The position numbers and the translations under genes were made by a program. DNA of 64,000 nt from Pseudomonas hygromyciniae (GTDB taxonomy: Bacteria; Pseudomonadota; Gammaproteobacteria; Pseudomonadales; Pseudomonadaceae): positions 4,152,501-4,216,500 of the forward strand of contig NZ_CP070506.1 of assembly GCF_016925675.1 (NCBI RefSeq), read 5' to 3'. Below, piece after piece: positions 17,760 through 27,099 of this stretch (position 1 is its first letter; each line of letters begins with the position of its first letter). The notes beneath the pieces are model-generated. The model saw only the letters and a program-made list of their open reading frames with translations, ran no database searches and was not told the origin of the DNA.

Positions 17760-17852
17760 CCCACCCTTCAACGACGAAGGTGGGGCTTTCCCGAGAGAAC
17801 GGGACCAGGACAAAGGCGTCCTCGCTAGGCAACTAGCGGGACGCCTTTTTTT
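17760..17852 (+). promoter_or_regulatory. NasT-type ANTAR leader and attenuator before nirB
   Basis: Three hexaloop hairpins follow one another: loop AACGAC (17770-17775) on stem CCCAC(C)CTTC/GAAGGTGGG; loop AGAGAA (17794-17799) on TCCCG/CGGGA; and loop AAAGGC (17812-17817) on GGAC/GTCC. All have A1 and G4. The third overlaps the 5' arm of a strong terminator (AAGGCGTC...GACGCC plus seven T, to 17852). This is the same architecture as before nasS and nasA but with one extra hairpin. Confidence 0.8.
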
Positions 17853-17890
17853 GTTTGCGCGTGATTTGTCGAGCCATTGCGGAGAACGAC

Positions 17891-20344
17891 ATGAAGAAAC
17901 TCAAACTGGTGATGATCGGCAACGGCATGGCCGGGGTTCGCACCCTTGAAGAACTGCTGAAACTGAGCACCGAGCTGTACGACATCACGGTCTTTGGCGC
18001 CGAGCCCCACACCAACTACAACCGCATCCTGCTATCGCCGGTGCTGGCCGGTGAACAGACGTTCGAAGAGATCGTGCTCAACGACCTCGACTGGTACCTG
18101 CAAAACAACATTAAGTTGCTGCTCAACCGCAAGGTGGTGCAGATCGACCGGGTCAAACGCAAAGTCATCGCCGAAGACGGCACCGAGGCCGAATACGATC
18201 GCCTGCTGATCGCCACCGGCTCGACCCCATTTATCCTGCCGATTCCCGGCAATACCTTGCAGGGCGTGATCGGCTACCGCGACATTGCCGACACCCAAGC
18301 CATGATCGACACCGCCAAGACCCACAAGCACGCAGTGGTCATCGGTGGCGGCCTGCTCGGCCTGGAAGCGGCCAATGGCCTGATGCTGCGCGGCATGCAC
18401 GTCACCGTGGTGCATCTCGGCGAATGGCTGCTGGAGCGGCAACTGGACAAGACCAGCGGCCAGTTGCTGCAAACCGAACTGGAAAGCCGTGGCCTGGTGT
18501 TTCGCCTGTGCGAACAGACCCAGGCCCTGCATGACGCCGGTAATGGCCGCGTGGGCTCGGTGCAGTTCAAAAATGGCGACGTGATTCCCGCCGACTTGGT
18601 GGTGATGGCCGCCGGCATCCGCCCCAACACCGAACTGGCGGAAAAGTCCGGCATCCCGTGCAACCGTGGGATCCTGGTCAACGACACGATGCAAACCTAC
18701 GACCCGCGCATCTATGCCATCGGCGAATGCGCCAGCCATCGCGGGATTGCCTACGGCCTGGTGGCGCCGCTGTTCGAGCAGGCCAAGGTCTGCGCCAACC
18801 ACCTGGCCCAGTTGGGCTTCGCCACCTACAAAGGCTCGGTGACCTCGACCAAACTGAAAGTCACCGGTATCGACCTGTTTTCCGCTGGCGACTTCATGGG
18901 CGGCGAAGGCACCGAGACCATCACCCTTTCCGACCCGATCGGCGGCGTCTACAAGAAGCTGGTGATCAAGGACGACATATTGGTCGGCGCCTGCCTGTAC
19001 GGCGATACCGCCGACGGTGGTTGGTATTTCAGGCAGATCCGCGAGAACCATGGCATCAGCAAGATTCGCGATCACCTGATGTTCGGTGAAAACGCCCTCG
19101 GCGATGTCGGCCATCAGGGCCAGGACAAAGCCATGAGCATGGCCGACAACGCCGAAGTCTGCGGCTGCAACGGCGTGTGCAAGGGCACCATCGTCAAGGC
19201 GATCCAGGAACAGGGCCTGTTCAGCGTCGATGAGGTGAAGAAACACACCAAGGCCGCCAGTTCCTGCGGCTCCTGCGCCGGGTTGGTGGAGCAGATCCTG
19301 ATCAACACCGTGGGCGGCGCTGCCGACGTCAAGCCAAAAAGCGAAAAAGCCATCTGCGGCTGCAGCGATCTGAACCACGGGCAAATCCGTCAGGCGATCC
19401 GCGATCAGCACCTGCTGACCATCGCCGACACCATGAGCTACCTGAACTGGCGCACGCCCAACGGCTGCGCCACTTGCCGTCCGGCGTTGAACTACTACCT
19501 GATCTCCACCTGGCCGGGGGAAGCCAAGGACGATCCGCAATCGCGCCTGATCAACGAACGGGCCCACGCCAACATTCAGAAAGACGGCACCTACTCGGTA
19601 GTCCCGCGGATGTGGGGCGGTGTGACCAATCCTTCCGAACTGCGCCGGATTGCTGATGTGGCCGACAAGTACAACGTGCCGATGGTCAAGGTCACCGGCG
19701 GCCAGCGCATCGACTTGCTGGGCATCAAGAAACAGGACCTGCCCGGCGTGTGGAAAGACCTTGATATGCCGTCCGGGCATGCCTACGGCAAATCCATCCG
19801 CACCGTGAAGACCTGTGTCGGCAGCGAGTTCTGCCGCTTCGGCACGCAGAACTCCACGCAACTGGGGATCGAGCTGGAGCATGACCTGTTCAACATGTGG
19901 TCGCCCCACAAGGTCAAGCTGGCGGTCTCCGGGTGCCCGCGCAACTGCTCGGAAGCGGGGATCAAGGACGTGGGAATTATCGGTGTCGATTCGGGCTGGG
20001 AGATGTATATCGGCGGCAATGGTGGGATCAAGACCGAGGTCGCGGAGTTCTTCGTCAAGCTCAAGACCGCCGAGGAGGTACGCGAGTACAACGGCGCCTT
20101 CCTGCAGCTGTACCGCGAAGAGGCCTTCTACCTGGAGCGCACCGTGCATTACATGCAGCGGGTCGGCATGGACCATATCAAGAAGGCCGTGCTGGAAGAC
20201 CCGGCGCGACGCCAGGCCCTGAACGAGCGCCTGCAGTTCTCCCTGTCGTTTGAACAGGACCCGTGGAAAGAGCGCCTGGAGCAGCCGTTGCGGAAGAAGG
20301 AATTCGACACCATCGCCGTCAAACAGCTGGAGGTATTGGTATGA
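17891..20344 (+). CDS. nirB: Assimilatory nitrite reductase, large subunit
   Basis: An 817-residue cytoplasmic enzyme reducing nitrite to ammonium with NAD(P)H. In order: FAD and NADH-binding pyridine nucleotide reductase domain (VMIGNGMAG start; VVIGGGLLGLEAA), two BFD-type [2Fe-2S] domains (CGCNGVCKG...SCGSCAG and CGCSDLN...NGCATC), and the sulfite/nitrite reductase part with the siroheme and [4Fe-4S] cysteines in TCVGSEFCRFG and SGCPRNCSEAG. The ATG at 17891 has GGAGA upstream. It overlaps nirD by four bases. The unit is preceded by a sigma54 promoter and NasT leader. Confidence 0.95.
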   Translation: MKKLKLVMIGNGMAGVRTLEELLKLSTELYDITVFGAEPHTNYNRILLSPVLAGEQTFEEIVLNDLDWYLQNNIKLLLNRKVVQIDRVKRKVIAEDGTEAEYDRLLIATGSTPFILPIPGNTLQGVIGYRDIADTQAMIDTAKTHKHAVVIGGGLLGLEAANGLMLRGMHVTVVHLGEWLLERQLDKTSGQLLQTELESRGLVFRLCEQTQALHDAGNGRVGSVQFKNGDVIPADLVVMAAGIRPNTELAEKSGIPCNRGILVNDTMQTYDPRIYAIGECASHRGIAYGLVAPLFEQAKVCANHLAQLGFATYKGSVTSTKLKVTGIDLFSAGDFMGGEGTETITLSDPIGGVYKKLVIKDDILVGACLYGDTADGGWYFRQIRENHGISKIRDHLMFGENALGDVGHQGQDKAMSMADNAEVCGCNGVCKGTIVKAIQEQGLFSVDEVKKHTKAASSCGSCAGLVEQILINTVGGAADVKPKSEKAICGCSDLNHGQIRQAIRDQHLLTIADTMSYLNWRTPNGCATCRPALNYYLISTWPGEAKDDPQSRLINERAHANIQKDGTYSVVPRMWGGVTNPSELRRIADVADKYNVPMVKVTGGQRIDLLGIKKQDLPGVWKDLDMPSGHAYGKSIRTVKTCVGSEFCRFGTQNSTQLGIELEHDLFNMWSPHKVKLAVSGCPRNCSEAGIKDVGIIGVDSGWEMYIGGNGGIKTEVAEFFVKLKTAEEVREYNGAFLQLYREEAFYLERTVHYMQRVGMDHIKKAVLEDPARRQALNERLQFSLSFEQDPWKERLEQPLRKKEFDTIAVKQLEVLV

Positions 20345-20658
20345 ACTGGCTGGATATCTGCGCCCTCGACGAAATCAACGCACTGGGCTCGCGCATCGTC
20401 AGCGGCCCGAAAGGTGAAATTGCGATTTTTCGTACCAGTGACGACGAAGTCTTCGCCCTTGACGACCGCTGCCCGCACAAGGGTGGGCCATTGTCCCAAG
20501 GGTTGATTTACGGCAAACGCGTGGCGTGCCCGCTGCACAACTGGCAGATCGACCTGGCGTCCGGCGAAGCCCAGGCCCCGGATATCGGTTGCGCCCACCA
20601 TCACCATGCCCGGGTTGAAAACGGCCGGGTGATGCTGGCCCTGCGGGACGCCGGTTGA
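20341..20658 (+). CDS. nirD: Nitrite reductase, small subunit (Rieske type)
   Basis: A 105-residue Rieske-like subunit of the nitrite reductase. Both ligand motifs, CPH in DRCPHKGGPL and CPLH in VACPLHNW, are intact, so it can carry a [2Fe-2S] cluster; some NirD proteins have lost these. The ATG overlaps the nirB stop (ATGA), and the stop overlaps the nasC start (TGATG), so all three are translationally coupled. Confidence 0.93.
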   Translation: MNWLDICALDEINALGSRIVSGPKGEIAIFRTSDDEVFALDDRCPHKGGPLSQGLIYGKRVACPLHNWQIDLASGEAQAPDIGCAHHHHARVENGRVMLALRDAG

Positions 20659-23366
20659 TGAACCGCCAGGTCACCGCATCGACCTGCTGCTACTGCGGGG
20701 TCGGCTGCGGCGTGCTGATCGAGCATGATGGCGCGCAGATCCTCGGGGTCAGCGGCGACCCGACGCATCCCGCCAATTTCGGCAAATTGTGCAGCAAGGG
20801 TTCCAGCCTGCACCTGACCGGCGACCTGACAGCACGGGCGTTGTACCCCGAATTGCGCCTGGGCAAAGGCCTGGCCCGTGCCCGTACCGATTGGGACAGT
20901 GCCCTGGACCACGCCGCCAATGTATTTGCCGACACCATCGCTGAGCACGGCCCCGACAGCGTGGCGTTCTATATCTCGGGACAACTGCTGACCGAGGACT
21001 ACTACAGCTTCAACAAACTCGCACGGGCCCTGGTGGGCACCAACAATATCGACAGCAATTCCAGGCTCTGCATGTCCTCGGCGGTGGTCGGCTACAAGCG
21101 CAGCCTGGGTGCCGACGCGCCGCCGTGCAGCTATGAGGACCTGGAGATCAGTGATTGCGTGATGATCGTCGGCAGTAATATGGCCTACGCCCATCCAGTA
21201 CTGTTTCGCCGGTTGGAAGAGGCCAAGGCGCGCCGGCCGGATATGAAAGTGGTGGTCATTGATCCGCGGCGCACCGATACCTGCGACTTGGCGGATATGC
21301 ACCTGGCGATTTTGCCGGGTACTGACGTCGCCTTGTTCCATGGGATTTTGCATCTACTGCTGTGGGAAGACTGGATCGATCGGGACTTTATCCAGGCTCA
21401 TACCGATGGTTTGGTCGAACTCAAACGCCTGGTCCATGACTACACACCGCAGATGGTCACGCAACTGTGCGGGATCAGTGTCGAGCGACTGCGCCAGTGT
21501 GCGCAGTGGGTCGGTACCTCGCCGAGCTTTCTGTCGCTGTGGTGCATGGGGCTCAACCAGTCCAGCGCCGGCAGCGCGAAAAACAGCGCGCTGATCAACC
21601 TGCACCTGGCCACCGGTACCCTTGGCCGCCCAGGTTGCGGGCCGTTTTCCCTGACCGGCCAGCCCAACGCCATGGGCGGCCGGGAAACCGGCAGCCTGTC
21701 GAACCTGCTGCCGGGCCATCGCGACGCCAACAACCCCGAGCACCGCGCACAAGTGGCCGCCTACTGGGGGGTTGAGCAACTGCCATCCAGTACCGGCTTG
21801 ACCGCCATCGAATTGTTCGAGCAGGTACAGGCCGGCAAGATCAAAGCGCTGTGGATCGCCTGCACCAACCCCGCGCAATCGTTGCCGGACCAGAGCAGCG
21901 TGCGCCAGGCTCTCACTGCGTGCCCATTCGTGGTGTTGCAGGAAGCCTTCCGCACCACAGAAACCGCAGCCTTTGCCGACCTGTTGTTGCCAGCCGCCAG
22001 TTGGGGTGAGAAAGAAGGCACCGTGACCAATTCCGAGCGCCGCATTTCCCACGTACGCCAGGCCATTGCCCCACCGGGTGAGGCGCGGTCGGACTGGGCG
22101 ATTACCGTGGATTTCGCACAGCGCCTGGAGCAACGCTTGCGACCGGGCCTACCGAGCCTGTTTGCGTTTGCGCAACCGGCGCAGATTTTTGATGAGTTCA
22201 AACTGCTGACACGCGGTCGGGACTTGGACCTGTCAGGCATCAGCCATGCCCTGCTCGACCGGATCGGCCCGCAACAATGGCCGTTTCCCGCCGAGGCGCA
22301 GAGCGGCACGCCACGGCTGTACACCGACGGCATCTTCCCGACCGACAGTGGTCGTGCGCACTTTATCGCCGAGCCTTATCGCGCGGCAAAGGAACAACGT
22401 GATGCGCGCTTTCCCCTGACCCTGATCACCGGCCGCCTGCGTGACCAATGGCATGGCATGAGCCGCACCGGTACGGCTGCGCAACTGTTCGGCCACGTCA
22501 GCGAAGCATTGCTCAGCCTGCACCCGGACGAACTGCGCCGGCACCGCTTCAAAGAGGGCGATCTGGTGAGCCTGAAAAGCCGCCGTGGCCAGGTGATTGT
22601 GGCGGTGACCAGTGATGACAGCGTGCGTCCCGGCCAGGCATTCCTGCCCATGCATTGGGGCGATCGCTTCCTCAAGGGCGGCGTCAACATGCTGACTCAG
22701 CCGGCATTCGATCCCTTGTCGAAACAACCCGAGCTCAAGCACAGCGGTGTACGCCTGGAAGCTGTGCAATTGCCTTGGCAGCTGTTTGCGCTGATCGAAG
22801 GTGACGTCCAGCAACACTTCGAGGCGTTGCGCCCGCTTTGCGAGTGCTTTGCCTACGTCAGCCTGAGTTTGACCGGGCGTGAACGGCCGGCGCTGCTGCT
22901 GCGTGCTGCCCACACCGAGGCGCCGGACCTGCAGTTGCTCAAGAACATCGACCAATTGCTGGGCCTCAATGACGGCCCGGTCATGGCCTATGACGACCCA
23001 CGGCGCTCTATCGGCAAACGGGTAAAAATCGAGAAAGGCCGGATTACTGCAATCCGCCTGGCCGGCGAAACCCTGGCCCGCCACTGGCTGCAAAGCCTGT
23101 GGCTGGAAGGCCGTACCGATGAGCAACTGCGGCGCTGGCTGCTGGCACCTCTCAGCGCGCCGCCCGGTGGTGGAAGTACCAGCAACAGGATTCTCTGCAA
23201 TTGCAAGAACGTCAGTGAACACGCGATATGTGCAGGCATCAGTCGCGGCCTGGACCTGGATGGACTGAAGCAAGAACTGGGCTGCGGTACGCAATGTGGC
23301 TCCTGCGTCCCCGAAATCAAACGGCTTTTGGCGAACACTTCGCAGCCAATCGCTATCAGTGTGTGA
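20658..23366 (+). CDS. nasC: Assimilatory nitrate reductase, catalytic subunit
   Basis: A 902-residue molybdopterin oxidoreductase that reduces nitrate to nitrite in the cytoplasm. The N-terminus holds the [4Fe-4S] motif (CCYCGVGCGV then CSKG), followed by the bis-MGD domains (SRLCMSSAV, LWCMGLNQS, GQPNAMGGRE), and a C-terminal BFD-like [2Fe-2S] domain (CNCKNVSEHAIC...CGTQCGSC) that would take electrons from a reductase partner. The ATG at 20658 overlaps the nirD stop by one base; a TTG one codon earlier is possible. The name nasC follows P. aeruginosa usage. Confidence 0.93.
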   Translation: MNRQVTASTCCYCGVGCGVLIEHDGAQILGVSGDPTHPANFGKLCSKGSSLHLTGDLTARALYPELRLGKGLARARTDWDSALDHAANVFADTIAEHGPDSVAFYISGQLLTEDYYSFNKLARALVGTNNIDSNSRLCMSSAVVGYKRSLGADAPPCSYEDLEISDCVMIVGSNMAYAHPVLFRRLEEAKARRPDMKVVVIDPRRTDTCDLADMHLAILPGTDVALFHGILHLLLWEDWIDRDFIQAHTDGLVELKRLVHDYTPQMVTQLCGISVERLRQCAQWVGTSPSFLSLWCMGLNQSSAGSAKNSALINLHLATGTLGRPGCGPFSLTGQPNAMGGRETGSLSNLLPGHRDANNPEHRAQVAAYWGVEQLPSSTGLTAIELFEQVQAGKIKALWIACTNPAQSLPDQSSVRQALTACPFVVLQEAFRTTETAAFADLLLPAASWGEKEGTVTNSERRISHVRQAIAPPGEARSDWAITVDFAQRLEQRLRPGLPSLFAFAQPAQIFDEFKLLTRGRDLDLSGISHALLDRIGPQQWPFPAEAQSGTPRLYTDGIFPTDSGRAHFIAEPYRAAKEQRDARFPLTLITGRLRDQWHGMSRTGTAAQLFGHVSEALLSLHPDELRRHRFKEGDLVSLKSRRGQVIVAVTSDDSVRPGQAFLPMHWGDRFLKGGVNMLTQPAFDPLSKQPELKHSGVRLEAVQLPWQLFALIEGDVQQHFEALRPLCECFAYVSLSLTGRERPALLLRAAHTEAPDLQLLKNIDQLLGLNDGPVMAYDDPRRSIGKRVKIEKGRITAIRLAGETLARHWLQSLWLEGRTDEQLRRWLLAPLSAPPGGGSTSNRILCNCKNVSEHAICAGISRGLDLDGLKQELGCGTQCGSCVPEIKRLLANTSQPIAISV

Positions 23367-23377
23367 GGGCAATGAAT

Positions 23378-24115
23378 ATGAGTGCAAAAGTCTGGCTGGT
23401 GGGCGCAGGCCCGGGTGATCCGGAGTTGTTGACCCTCAAGGCGGTACGGGCCCTGCACGAGGCCGATGTGGTGTTGATTGATGACTTGGTCAACCCGGCG
23501 GTGCTTGAGCATTGCCCCGGTACGCGGGTGATTACCGTCGGCAAACGTGGTGGTTGCCGTTCCACGCCCCAGGATTTTATTCATCGCCTGATGCTGCGTT
23601 ACGCGCGCCAAGGCAAATGTGTGGTGCGCCTCAAAGGCGGTGATCCGTGCATTTTTGGACGGGGCGGCGAGGAAGCTACATGGCTCACGGATCGCGGCGT
23701 GAGTGTGGAGTTGGTCAATGGCATCACGGCTGGGCTGGCGGGTGCGACAAATTGCGATATACCGCTGACACTGCGCGGGATCAGTCGCGGCGTCACACTG
23801 GTCACGGCCCATACCCAGGACGACAGTAGCCTCAATTGGCGGGCTTTGGCCGAAGGGGGCACGACGCTAGTGATCTACATGGGCGTGGCGAAACTTTCAG
23901 AAATTGCCCAGCAACTGCTGGAGGGTGGCATGGCTTCGAATATGCCGGTGGCGATGATCGAGAACGCCTCAATGCCTCAGCAGCGTGAATGCCGCAGCTC
24001 CCTGGCGTGCATGCAGGATGATGCCAAGGCGTTTGCCTTGAAGAGCCCGGCTATCCTGGTGATCGGCGCAGTGGCGGCCACGGCCGTGGAAGCAGCGTTG
24101 CTGGCCAGCGCCTGA
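23378..24115 (+). CDS. cobA: Uroporphyrinogen-III C-methyltransferase
   Basis: A 245-residue SAM-dependent enzyme that makes precorrin-2 for siroheme, the cofactor of NirB. The family motifs VGAGPGDPELLTLKA, VVRLKGGDPCIFGRGGEE and the GITAGLAG segment are all present. I take the ATG at 23378, eight bases after GAGGG; an in-frame ATG two codons earlier is too close to that ribosome site. It follows nasC after 11 bases, so cofactor supply is co-expressed with the reductases. A strong bidirectional terminator follows. Confidence 0.92.
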   Translation: MSAKVWLVGAGPGDPELLTLKAVRALHEADVVLIDDLVNPAVLEHCPGTRVITVGKRGGCRSTPQDFIHRLMLRYARQGKCVVRLKGGDPCIFGRGGEEATWLTDRGVSVELVNGITAGLAGATNCDIPLTLRGISRGVTLVTAHTQDDSSLNWRALAEGGTTLVIYMGVAKLSEIAQQLLEGGMASNMPVAMIENASMPQQRECRSSLACMQDDAKAFALKSPAILVIGAVAATAVEAALLASA

Positions 24116-24130
24116 AGCAAATTCCAGGCG

Positions 24131-24161
24131 AAAAAAAGCCCGGCCTAAGCCGGGCTTTTTT
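24131..24161. terminator. Bidirectional terminator between cobA and oprF
   Basis: AAAAAAAGCCCGGC / GCCGGGCTTTTTT around a CTAA loop, between two convergent genes. Confidence 0.9.
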
Positions 24162-24175
24162 CTACCACTCAGTAA

Positions 24176-25156
24176 TTACTGAGCTTGTGCTTCAACCGAT
24201 GCTTCTACGCGACGGTTAACAGCACGACCAGCTTCAGTTGCGTTGTCAGCAACTGGGCGGGACTCGCCGTAACCTACGGAGGTGATACGGCTAGGAGCTA
24301 CGCCATCTTTAACCAGAACTTGCTTAACAGCGTCAGCACGACGCTGGGACAGCTTCTGGTTGTAAGCGTCTGGACCGACGGAGTCAGTGTGACCAGCAAC
24401 TTCTACGTTGGTAGCTGGGTACTGAGCCATGAAGTCGGCCAGGTTTTTCACGTCGCCGTAGCTGTTAGGCTTAACAACGGCCTTGTCGAAGTCGAACTTC
24501 ACGTCCAGCTCAACACGAACAACCTGAGCAACCGGAGCTTCTGGCTCTGGAACTGGCTCTGGAGCTGGTGCTGGGGTAGGAGCTGGAGCTGCTGCGCCAG
24601 CGTTACCGCCGAAGTTTACGCCCAGGCCGACCAGTGCGGAGTAGTCCCACTTGCCGTTGTCCAGACCGTAGTCAGCTTCAACACCGGCACGAGCGTACAG
24701 GTTGTTGGTGAAGTAGTACTTAACGCCGGTACCGACGGTAGCGAAGGTAGTCTGATCGCGACCAGTGTGGCCATCAGCACGTACGTTGCCACGGCTCTGG
24801 TGACCGAAACCACCTTCTACGTATGGACGCAGGGAGTCGACGCCAGCTTGACCGAAGTGGTACTGGGCAACGAGGCTGCCGGTATCACCTTTGATCTTCT
24901 GGTTGCCAGTACCGTCAGTCGAACGGGTGTGGTTGGTCTTGTCGTAGGACAAGTTCAAGGACAGGTCGTCGGTCAGGAAGTAACCGATGCGAGCGCCAGG
25001 ATTGAAGCCGTCTTCGATGTGCTTGACGCTATCGTTGTACTGCTTCTTGTAGAACAGCTCGCCTTCAACTGCGCCTTGGCCTTGTGCCAGAACGCCGAAA
25101 GAAGTAGCGGCAATAAGAGAACCAATGGCCAAGCCCAAGGTGTTTTTCAGTTTCAT
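24176..25156 (-). CDS. oprF: Major outer-membrane porin OprF
   Basis: A 326-residue porin and structural protein. It has a signal peptide (MKLKNTLGLAIGSLIAATSFG), an N-terminal eight-strand barrel domain, a Pro/Ala-rich linker (about 180-200) and a C-terminal OmpA-like peptidoglycan-binding domain (VEVAGHTDSVGPDAYNQKLS). Codon use looks highly biased, as expected for an abundant protein. sigX lies just upstream on the same strand and, in this genus, drives part of oprF transcription. Confidence 0.97.
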   Translation of the reverse strand: MKLKNTLGLAIGSLIAATSFGVLAQGQGAVEGELFYKKQYNDSVKHIEDGFNPGARIGYFLTDDLSLNLSYDKTNHTRSTDGTGNQKIKGDTGSLVAQYHFGQAGVDSLRPYVEGGFGHQSRGNVRADGHTGRDQTTFATVGTGVKYYFTNNLYARAGVEADYGLDNGKWDYSALVGLGVNFGGNAGAAAPAPTPAPAPEPVPEPEAPVAQVVRVELDVKFDFDKAVVKPNSYGDVKNLADFMAQYPATNVEVAGHTDSVGPDAYNQKLSQRRADAVKQVLVKDGVAPSRITSVGYGESRPVADNATEAGRAVNRRVEASVEAQAQ

Positions 25157-25263
25157 CCGTTAAATCCCCATCTGGTGATTGTAAAGCAGTCCCACATACC
25201 GGGGGACAACTCGGCGACAAGTCTAACAGAACTTGCCTACACGTAAGAGATATTTGCACCGAA

Positions 25264-25854
25264 CTAAGTTTCAGTACTGTCCGCAAATTTCTCACGTAAT
25301 TTATCAAGAGCACGTTTGTAACGCATTTTTGTAGCACTCAAACCCATATGCATAATGTCAGCGATTTCCTGAAATTCCAGTTCTGCGACAAATCGTAGCA
25401 CCAGAATTTCCCGGTCAATCGGGTTCACATGCACCAACCAGCGATCAAGTCCGCCCTTCTCCTCGGGTGCCGGCGCCTTTTCTTCAGACGCTTCCTCAAG
25501 GGGGTCCAGACTCAAGGCGTCCATCAAGCGACGCTTTCGCCGTTCCTTACGATACTGCGTGATGCACTCGTTGTACGTGATGCTGTAGAGCCAGGTTTTG
25601 AACTTCGATTTACCCTCGAAGTTCTTCAGGCCATACAACACCTTGAGCATCACTTCCTGACAGACATCATCCGCATCACGATCGTTCCCTAAATATCTTG
25701 AACAAACGTTGAACAGAGTGCGTTGATACCTGCGCATCAATTCTTCGTACGCGCGTGTTACGTGAAACAGCTCCGTGTGCGCGCGCGCGACCAACTCCTC
25801 ATCAGAGAGCTCACGGGGGTCATAGCGCGTGGACAGCGTTTGGGCTTTATTCAA
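25264..25854 (-). CDS. sigX: ECF sigma factor SigX
   Basis: A 196-residue extracytoplasmic-function sigma factor. Region 2 (DADDVCQEVMLKVLYGL, FKTWLYSITYNECI) and region 4 (DREILVLRFVAELEFQEIADIM, then LSATKMRYKRALDKL) are clear. A basic and acidic linker lies between. The frame opens with TTG at 25854; I see no strong ribosome site, so the start is tentative. There is no anti-sigma gene beside it, and the neighbours oprF and cmpX match the known SigX locus, which links membrane stress to envelope composition. Confidence 0.93.
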   Translation of the reverse strand: MNKAQTLSTRYDPRELSDEELVARAHTELFHVTRAYEELMRRYQRTLFNVCSRYLGNDRDADDVCQEVMLKVLYGLKNFEGKSKFKTWLYSITYNECITQYRKERRKRRLMDALSLDPLEEASEEKAPAPEEKGGLDRWLVHVNPIDREILVLRFVAELEFQEIADIMHMGLSATKMRYKRALDKLREKFADSTET

Positions 25855-25941
25855 AACAAGTCGTGCCGACAGTCAGGTCAATGTCCGCCACATCCTGGAT
25901 ACCCAGGTTTGCGGCGGCGTACATTAGCAGGGTTTACCGGG

Positions 25942-26766
25942 TTAGCGGCTACTCACCTGCTGTTCCAGCAGAACCCGATTGGACAGCGACACTAGTTCGC
26001 CATCATCGGTCAGCAGTGTAGTTTTCACCGTGCCGATCTCTTCAATCTGCCCTTCGACCTCGCCAACACGCACGTGTTGCCCCACTTGATACAACTCACG
26101 CACATAGATTCCCGCAAGAATCTGACCAGCAATTCCTCTGCTTCCCAGGCCCATCGCCAATGCAACGGCCAGACCAACGGTAATCAAAACGATCACAATC
26201 ACATGGTTGAGCAGGTCTGTCTTGACCTCCAACTGGCTGATCGCCACCGAAATACTGATGATGATCACCAGCCCTTGGGCAATTCGCCCCAGGCCACCTG
26301 CATAGTCCAGACCTACACCTTCAGCGGCGCCGCGCACCAGGCCATTGGCCAGTTGCGCCAGCAAAACACCGACCAACAACACCAGCGCGCCGCCGAATAC
26401 TTTCGGCAAATACAGCGCCAGCATGTCGAGCGTAGCTGAAACTCGCTCAAGTCCAAGGGATTGTGCGGCAGAAACCAGAAAAATCAGCAAAACAAACCAG
26501 TAGACGATCTTGCCGATCAGTGTCGAGATCGGCACTTGCAGCCCGGCGCGCCCCAGCAACTTGGTCAAACCAGTGCCGGCCATCAAGCGATCGAGGCCCA
26601 GCTTGGCGAGCAATTTGGAGAGCAGGGTGTCGAGCAGCTTGGCCACGACAAAACCCAGCAGCACCAGCACCAGCGCACCAAACAGGTTGGGAATGAAGTT
26701 CGCCACCTTGGTCCACAACGCAGTCATTGCAGTGACCAGACTCTGCGTCCAGAGATCAAGTTCCAT
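25942..26766 (-). CDS. cmpX: MscS-like mechanosensitive channel family protein CmpX
   Basis: A 274-residue inner-membrane protein with about five hydrophobic segments and a C-terminal MscS-type beta domain (MGLGSRGIAGQILAGIYVRELYQVGQHV). The ATG at 26766 follows AAGG at ten bases; a TTG two codons upstream is possible. It follows crfX and precedes sigX, as in P. aeruginosa, where changes in cmpX activate SigX. Whether it conducts ions cannot be told from sequence. Confidence 0.88.
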   Translation of the reverse strand: MELDLWTQSLVTAMTALWTKVANFIPNLFGALVLVLLGFVVAKLLDTLLSKLLAKLGLDRLMAGTGLTKLLGRAGLQVPISTLIGKIVYWFVLLIFLVSAAQSLGLERVSATLDMLALYLPKVFGGALVLLVGVLLAQLANGLVRGAAEGVGLDYAGGLGRIAQGLVIIISISVAISQLEVKTDLLNHVIVIVLITVGLAVALAMGLGSRGIAGQILAGIYVRELYQVGQHVRVGEVEGQIEEIGTVKTTLLTDDGELVSLSNRVLLEQQVSSR

Positions 26767-26768
26767 AT

Positions 26769-27014
26769 TCAATCAGCCTTATCAGCAGTGCGAGCAATAG
26801 GTTTACGACGAGAAACAGGTGAAACGTGGGCCGAACCGTTGTTCAACGCCATCATCAGTGCCGGCAACCAGCGGCCGAGCAGACCAAACAGGTCGCCCGC
26901 GCCTACCTGGCGGTTGGCGGTTTTCAGTACGCGGCCCAGGCAAGCATCGTCGTCACGGTTGGACGGCGAAGCGTTAAGCATGTCACGCAAAGACTGTTCA
27001 AACGGATCGTGCAT
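26769..27014 (-). CDS. crfX: CrfX, small protein of the cmaX-crfX-cmpX group
   Basis: An 81-residue protein with an acidic N-terminus (MHDPFEQSLRDMLNASPSN), a short hydrophobic middle (LFGLLGRWLPALMMAL) and a basic tail. It corresponds to CrfX by length and position between cmaX and cmpX. The ATG at 27014 has AGAGG upstream; a longer frame by five codons exists. Its function is unknown. It ends two bases before the cmpX start codon and is likely co-transcribed with it. Confidence 0.8.
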   Translation of the reverse strand: MHDPFEQSLRDMLNASPSNRDDDACLGRVLKTANRQVGAGDLFGLLGRWLPALMMALNNGSAHVSPVSRRKPIARTADKAD

Positions 27015-27099
27015 AGGGACCTCTGGCAAGTGATTTAAAAGACGAGGGCAAAATTGGCCGGGTCACATGACCTTGCTCGCCATTCAGGTCACGTTCAGG

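Noticed and set aside
18032..20176. Minus-strand open frame of 714 codons inside nirB
   Set aside because: The sense strand has the full set of NirB cofactor motifs; the antisense translation is a repetitive His/Gly/Val-rich shadow.
24616..25246. Plus-strand frame across oprF as a possible adhesin-like gene
   Set aside because: The Val/Ser/Thr-rich translation arises from antisense reading of the strongly codon-biased oprF gene.
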